A DNA stretch of 5,060 nt from Anaeromyxobacter sp. (GTDB taxonomy: Bacteria; Myxococcota; Myxococcia; Myxococcales; Anaeromyxobacteraceae), in the NCBI GenBank assembly GCA_020028115.1, contig JAHWYA010000199.1, positions 1-5,060 of the forward strand, in the 5' to 3' direction. Each line of letters opens with the position of its first letter. Positions within the stretch are counted from its first letter, which is position 1. Both the position numbers and the translations under genes were made by a program. Under the pieces are notes generated by a model. That model did no database searches, was not told the DNA's origin, and was given only the letters and a program-made list of their open reading frames with translations. Shown piece after piece: positions 1 to 5,060 of the stretch.

Positions 1-156
1 TCCGGCGCGGCCTCGGGCGTCCTCGCCGCCGCCGCGGCCGCGATCGGGTACGCCGCGCTCGCGCGCGGCGCGCGCCTCCTCCCCACCGCCTACGCGGCCG
101 CGCTCTTCGGCGCCGCCGCGGCCGTCGTCGTCGGACGCCTCCACGGGAGCAGCTAG
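1..156 (+). CDS. C-terminal fragment of a small hydrophobic protein, possibly mannose-family PTS component EIID
   Basis: The window opens inside this gene; only the last 51 codons and the TAG stop are present. The fragment is very rich in Ala, Val, Leu and Gly and reads as two hydrophobic stretches (about residues 5-20 and 33-47 of the fragment) separated by a short basic, Pro-containing turn (LARGARLLPTAY), ending in GRLHGSS. This hydrophobic / basic loop / hydrophobic pattern ending in a short polar tail resembles the C-terminus of mannose-family EIID membrane subunits. Genes of that family often precede ptsH in Deltaproteobacteria and Myxococcota. The stop lies 3 bases before the ptsH start, so the genes are probably co-transcribed. 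The EIID assignment is an inference from context and pattern; EIIC or an unrelated membrane protein cannot be excluded. Confidence 0.5.
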   Translation, partial: SGAASGVLAAAAAAIGYAALARGARLLPTAYAAALFGAAAAVVVGRLHGSS

Positions 157-159
157 GGC

Positions 160-432
160 ATGCCCAGGACCGAGCGCCAGTTCACGATCGTCAACGCGCT
201 CGGGCTCCACGCCCGCGCCGCCGCGCAGCTCGTGCAGGTGGCGAACAAGTTCCGCGCGGAGATCCACGTCGAGAAGGACGGGATGCAGGTGAACGGCAAG
301 AGCATCATGGGCGTGCTCACGCTCGCGGCGGCGAAGGGGTCCTGCATCACGGTCCTGGTCGACGGCGAGGACGCAGAGCACGCGATGCTCGCGCTCGCGA
401 AGGTGATAGAGAACGGCTTCGGGGAGAAATGA
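160..432 (+). CDS. ptsH: Phosphocarrier protein HPr
   Basis: This cytoplasmic phosphocarrier accepts phosphate from enzyme I and passes it to EIIA domains. At 90 residues it has normal HPr length. The active-site loop is [12 protein letters not shown] with the phosphorylatable histidine at residue 17 (codon 208-210). The second hallmark, [13 protein letters not shown], places Ser48 where the HPr kinase/phosphorylase target (Ser46 of model HPrs) lies, and it keeps the flanking Ile-Met-Gly. One departure is that the residue after the active-site Arg is Ala, where classical HPrs have Pro (HxRPA becomes HARAA). ATG at 160 is supported by a GGGAG element at 145-149. The stop overlaps the ptsI start by 4 bases (ATGA), indicating translational coupling. 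Together with the likely mannose-type EII fragment upstream, this suggests a regulatory or mannose-type PTS cluster. The identification is secure. Confidence 0.97.
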   Translation: MPRTERQFTIVNALGLHARAAAQLVQVANKFRAEIHVEKDGMQVNGKSIMGVLTLAAAKGSCITVLVDGEDAEHAMLALAKVIENGFGEK

Positions 433-2219
433 CGCCCGCCGGCACCTCCATCCTCGTCGGGATCGCCGCCTCGCCCGGCATCGCGATCGGCCGCTGCTGG
501 TCGGTCGACCGCCGGCGCGTCCGCACGCCCAAGCGCCGGCTCGGACCGGACGAGGTGGACGACGAGCTGCAGCGGTTCAAGACCGCCCTCGAGGTGTCGG
601 ACCTGCAGCTCGCGGAGGTGAAGGAGAAGGTCGAGCGGAAGGACGGCACCGCCGAGCACACCGCCATCATCGACATGCACCGGATGATGCTCCGGGACGA
701 GATGCTCGTCCTCGAGGCGCAGCGGCTCGTCCGGGACGAGCGGCTCAACGCGGAGTGGGCCGTGAAGCGCGCGATCCGGAAGATCAAGAGCGCCTTCCAC
801 GAGCAGGCGGACGAGTACTTCAAGGAGCGGCGCGCGGACGTCGACTTCGTCGGCGAGCGCATCATCAAGAACCTCCTCGGCCAGGCGCCGGACGTCGACG
901 AGCTCCCGCCGGAGGGCGCGATCATCGTCGCGCACGATCTCTCGCCGGCCGACACGGCGCTCCTGCTGCACGAGCGGAAGGTCGCCGCGTTCGTCACCGA
1001 CGCCGGCGCGAAGACCTCGCACACCGCGATCGTCGCGCGGGCGCTCGAGGTGCCCGCGGTGGTCGGCGTCGGCAAGATCACGAGCCTCGTCGAGCGCGGC
1101 GACTGGATCGTCGTCGACGGCAGCCGCGGCGTCGTCGTCATCAACCCCACGCCCGGCGAGCGGGGCGACTACGAGGCCGCGCAGAAGCGGTACCGCGCCG
1201 TGGAGGAGGAGCTCCTCCGCACGCGCGATCTCCCGGCGCGCACGCAGGACGACGTCACGGTCCGGGTCGCCGGCAACATCGAGTTCGTCGAGGAGGTCCC
1301 GAGCCTCCTCTCCCACGGCGGCGAGGCGATCGGGCTCTACCGGACCGAGTTCCTCTTCCTCGGGCGCCCGGACCTGCCGTCCGAGGAGGAGCACTACCAG
1401 AACTACAAGCGGGTCCTCGAGGCGCTCGGGCCGCGCCCGGTGACGATCCGGACCTTCGACCTCGGCGGCGACAAGCTCCCCGCCGGCATGCGCGTCCCCG
1501 CGGAGAACCCCGCCCTCGGACTCCGCGCGATCCGCTACTGCCTGCGCCAGCCCGACCTCTTCAAGGCGCAGCTGCGCGCGCTCCTGCGCGCGTCGGTGCA
1601 CGGCAACCTCAAGATCATGTTCCCGATGATCTCGGGGGTGGCCGAGCTGCGCGCCGCCCGCCGCATGCTCGACGAGGCCCGCGCCGAGCTCGCGCGCGAG
1701 GGCGTGAAGATGAAGGAGGAGATCCCGGTCGGAATCATGATCGAGCTGCCGAGCGCGGCGATGATCTCGGACCGGCTCGCGCGCGAGTGCGACTTCTTCT
1801 CCATCGGGACGAACGACCTCATCCAGTACACGATCGGCATCGACCGGCAGAACAAGGACGTCGCCTACCTGTACAAGCCGCTCCACCTCGCCGTGCTCCG
1901 CATGCTCGACATCATCTGCTCGGCGGCGCGCACCGCGGGCATCCCGGTGTCGATGTGCGGCGAGATGGCCGGCGAGCCGGTCAACGCCCTCGTCCTCGTC
2001 GGCCTCGGCGTCTCCGAGCTGTCCATGAACGGCCCCTCGATCCCGCTCGTGAAGCGCGTCGTCCGGGCGGCCAGGGCCGCGGACGGCCGGGCGCTCGTCG
2101 CTCGGCTCCTGGCGCTCACGACGGCGGACGACATCGAGCGCGAGGTCCGCGTCGAGATGAGCCGGCGGTTCCCGGGCCTGCTCGGCGAGGACGCGGTCCT
2201 CGGCCCCGTTCCGGGGTGA
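429..2219 (+). CDS. ptsI: Phosphoenolpyruvate-protein phosphotransferase (PTS enzyme I)
   Basis: Enzyme I starts the PTS relay: it autophosphorylates on histidine using PEP and phosphorylates HPr in the cytoplasm. At 596 residues it is close to the usual 570-590. The N-terminal segment ([14 protein letters not shown], residues 11-24) begins the phosphohistidine domain; a charged helical HPr-binding subdomain covers about 45-150. The phosphohistidine motif [20 protein letters not shown] puts the active histidine at 198. The C-terminal PEP-binding barrel has [10 protein letters not shown] (Arg305), [12 protein letters not shown] (Arg341), [11 protein letters not shown] (Glu439), [11 protein letters not shown] (Asn462, Asp463) and the catalytic Cys510 in MCGEMAG. 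All key catalytic residues are present. There is no N-terminal GAF domain, so this is the ordinary EI rather than the PtsP/EINtr type. Its ATG shares the ATGA overlap with the ptsH stop, so it is translationally coupled. Just after the stop lies a long GC-rich hairpin that may end the transcript. Confidence 0.97.
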   Translation: MTPAGTSILVGIAASPGIAIGRCWSVDRRRVRTPKRRLGPDEVDDELQRFKTALEVSDLQLAEVKEKVERKDGTAEHTAIIDMHRMMLRDEMLVLEAQRLVRDERLNAEWAVKRAIRKIKSAFHEQADEYFKERRADVDFVGERIIKNLLGQAPDVDELPPEGAIIVAHDLSPADTALLLHERKVAAFVTDAGAKTSHTAIVARALEVPAVVGVGKITSLVERGDWIVVDGSRGVVVINPTPGERGDYEAAQKRYRAVEEELLRTRDLPARTQDDVTVRVAGNIEFVEEVPSLLSHGGEAIGLYRTEFLFLGRPDLPSEEEHYQNYKRVLEALGPRPVTIRTFDLGGDKLPAGMRVPAENPALGLRAIRYCLRQPDLFKAQLRALLRASVHGNLKIMFPMISGVAELRAARRMLDEARAELAREGVKMKEEIPVGIMIELPSAAMISDRLARECDFFSIGTNDLIQYTIGIDRQNKDVAYLYKPLHLAVLRMLDIICSAARTAGIPVSMCGEMAGEPVNALVLVGLGVSELSMNGPSIPLVKRVVRAARAADGRALVARLLALTTADDIEREVRVEMSRRFPGLLGEDAVLGPVPG

Positions 2220-2223
2220 TCCC

Positions 2224-2254
2224 GGCGCGATCCGGTGGCGCCGCTGGACGCGCC
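2224..2254 (+). terminator. GC-rich hairpin after ptsI, possible terminator without a U-tract
   Basis: Five bases after the ptsI stop, GGCGCG (2224-2229) pairs with CGCGCC (2249-2254). After a single bulged A (2230), TCCGGTG (2231-2237) pairs with CGCTGGA (2242-2248) through two G-U wobbles, around the loop GCGC (2238-2241). That is a 13-bp stem with one bulge, on the same strand as the genes. The following bases (TCCGCCATG) contain no T run, so it is not a canonical intrinsic terminator. It could be a GC-rich terminator that works with Rho, or a 3'-end stabilising structure. Its place between the PTS genes and the metK promoter favours a transcript boundary. Confidence 0.5.
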
Positions 2255-2263
2255 TCCGCCATG

Positions 2264-2293
2264 TTGACGGACGCCGCCCGGAGCGCGTACCTT
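2264..2293 (+). promoter_or_regulatory. Predicted sigma-70-type promoter of metK
   Basis: TTGACG (2264-2269) matches the -35 consensus at five of six positions. It is followed after 18 bases by TACCTT (2288-2293), a plausible -10 for a GC-rich genome with the conserved first TA and last T. Transcription would begin near 2299-2302, giving a leader of under 20 bases before the metK ATG. That leaves no room for a SAM-binding riboswitch. A short inverted repeat (GCGGG C CCCGC, 2294-2304) lies exactly at the expected start point. Confidence 0.65.
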
Positions 2294-2307
2294 GCGGGCC
2301 CCGCAGC

Positions 2308-2313
2308 GAGGAG
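2308..2313 (+). promoter_or_regulatory. Ribosome binding site of metK
   Basis: GAGGAG lies 4 bases before the ATG at 2318. It decides the metK start within a reading frame that stays open for more than 1.5 kb upstream. Confidence 0.8.
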
Positions 2314-2317
2314 CGCC

Positions 2318-3478
<1,161 letters not shown>

Positions 3479-3543
3479 GAGCGGGGGGCCACTCGCTCGC
3501 TTCCGTGGGCAGCCTCATCCGGCTGGCCTGCGCTCGCAGTCAA
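3479..3543 (+). other. Intergenic block with small inverted repeats between metK and its terminator
   Basis: This short non-coding block precedes the terminator. It contains CAGCC-TCATCC-GGCTG (3510-3525), extendable by two G-C pairs across a G-G mismatch to 3507-3528, and CTGCG-CT-CGCAG (3528-3539). ACT and AGT also flank the block at 3491-3493 and 3538-3540. The repeats could be structured 3' UTR of metK mRNA or a copy of a dispersed intergenic element. No open reading frame or RNA gene was recognised. Confidence 0.4.
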
Positions 3544-3577
3544 GGGCTCGCCCGCAGGGGCGGGCCCCTCGTCTTTT
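3544..3577 (+). terminator. Rho-independent terminator of metK
   Basis: GGGCTCGCCC (3544-3553) pairs with GGGCGGGCCC (3558-3567) as a 10-bp stem with one G-U wobble and a GCAG tetraloop. CTCGTCTTTT follows, ending in four T at 3574-3577. Two A precede the stem. The structure sits 66 bases after the metK stop and before the next promoter, so it separates metK from the downstream regulator and ahcY. Confidence 0.85.
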
Positions 3578-3585
3578 GGGCCGGC

Positions 3586-3616
3586 TTGACCTCCGCCGCG
3601 GGCTGAAGCATATATC
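3586..3616 (+). promoter_or_regulatory. Predicted promoter of the sahR-ahcY operon
   Basis: TTGACC (3586-3591) is a good -35. The AT-rich CATATATC (3609-3616) lies 17-19 bases downstream and can supply the -10, with TATATC at 3611-3616 the best six-base match at 19-base spacing. This is the only AT-rich patch in the gap. Transcription would begin near 3618-3624, leaving only about 12-18 bases before the ATG at 3636. The exact hexamer is uncertain. Confidence 0.55.
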
Positions 3617-3629
3617 CGTTCATCCGGAT
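3614..3629 (+). promoter_or_regulatory. Candidate operator for the ArsR-type regulator
   Basis: ATCCG (3614-3618), six bases (TTCATC), then CGGAT (3625-3629) form an inverted repeat. The right half also lies inside a perfect 8-base palindrome, ATCCGGAT (3622-3629), so ATCCG occurs twice as a direct repeat 8 bases apart. The site overlaps the predicted -10 and transcription start and ends 6 bases before the start codon. That is the position expected for autorepression by an ArsR-family protein. That SahR binds here is an inference. Confidence 0.5.
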
Positions 3630-3635
3630 TAAGCG

Positions 3636-5060
<1,425 letters not shown>

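Noticed and set aside
153..1886. 577-codon open frame on the minus strand opposite ptsH and ptsI
   Set aside because: Its product is an Arg/Asp/Glu/Leu/Val-biased low-complexity string with no recognisable domain, lying opposite two confidently identified genes. Long antisense frames are expected where third codon positions are nearly all G or C.
755..2317. Upstream in-frame extension of metK (possible long fusion protein)
   Set aside because: The extra part is an Arg/Pro/Ala-rich out-of-frame reading of ptsI. metK has its own promoter, ribosome site and a family-typical start at 2318.
2220..2317. SAM riboswitch upstream of metK
   Set aside because: The predicted transcript start leaves under 20 bases of leader, and no SAM-I, SAM-II or SAM/SAH-type core was recognisable in the 98-base gap.

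Overview
The window is chromosomal-looking DNA from a very GC-rich bacterium. Third codon positions are almost all G or C in every gene. The gene set (a mannose-family PTS tail followed by HPr and enzyme I, then metK, an ArsR-methyltransferase fusion regulator and ahcY) and the divergent HPr active-site loop suggest a Myxococcota / former Deltaproteobacteria relative, possibly Anaeromyxobacter-like. That assignment is inference from composition and content; no search was run.

Layout, all genes on the + strand. (1) Positions 1-2219 hold a PTS cluster: the last 51 residues of a hydrophobic protein (perhaps a mannose-family EIID), then ptsH (HPr) 3 bases later, then ptsI (enzyme I) with an ATGA start/stop overlap. 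(2) A 98-base gap holds a strong GC-rich hairpin just after ptsI, then a good sigma-70-type promoter and Shine-Dalgarno for metK (S-adenosylmethionine synthetase, 2318-3478). (3) A 157-base gap holds small inverted repeats, a convincing intrinsic terminator, and a promoter overlapped by an imperfect inverted repeat just before the next gene. (4) A 324-residue ArsR winged-helix / SAM-methyltransferase-like fusion (SahR type) is followed 19 bases later by the start of ahcY (S-adenosylhomocysteine hydrolase), which runs off the window.

The genes fall into two functional blocks. The first is the phosphoenolpyruvate-to-HPr phosphorelay: PtsI autophosphorylates with PEP and passes phosphate to HPr, which also keeps the serine used by HPr kinase. 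The second is the SAM cycle: MetK makes SAM, methyltransferases turn it into SAH, and AhcY removes SAH. The fusion regulator between the two enzyme genes has a SAM/SAH-type binding fold in its sensor half and is best explained as an SAH-responsive repressor of its own sahR-ahcY transcript.

No mobile elements, CRISPR arrays, tRNAs or rRNAs were seen. The most interesting parts are the SahR-type regulator with its candidate operator, the departures from usual methyltransferase motifs in its sensor domain, and the hairpins separating the transcription units. I do not see an entirely new system here.
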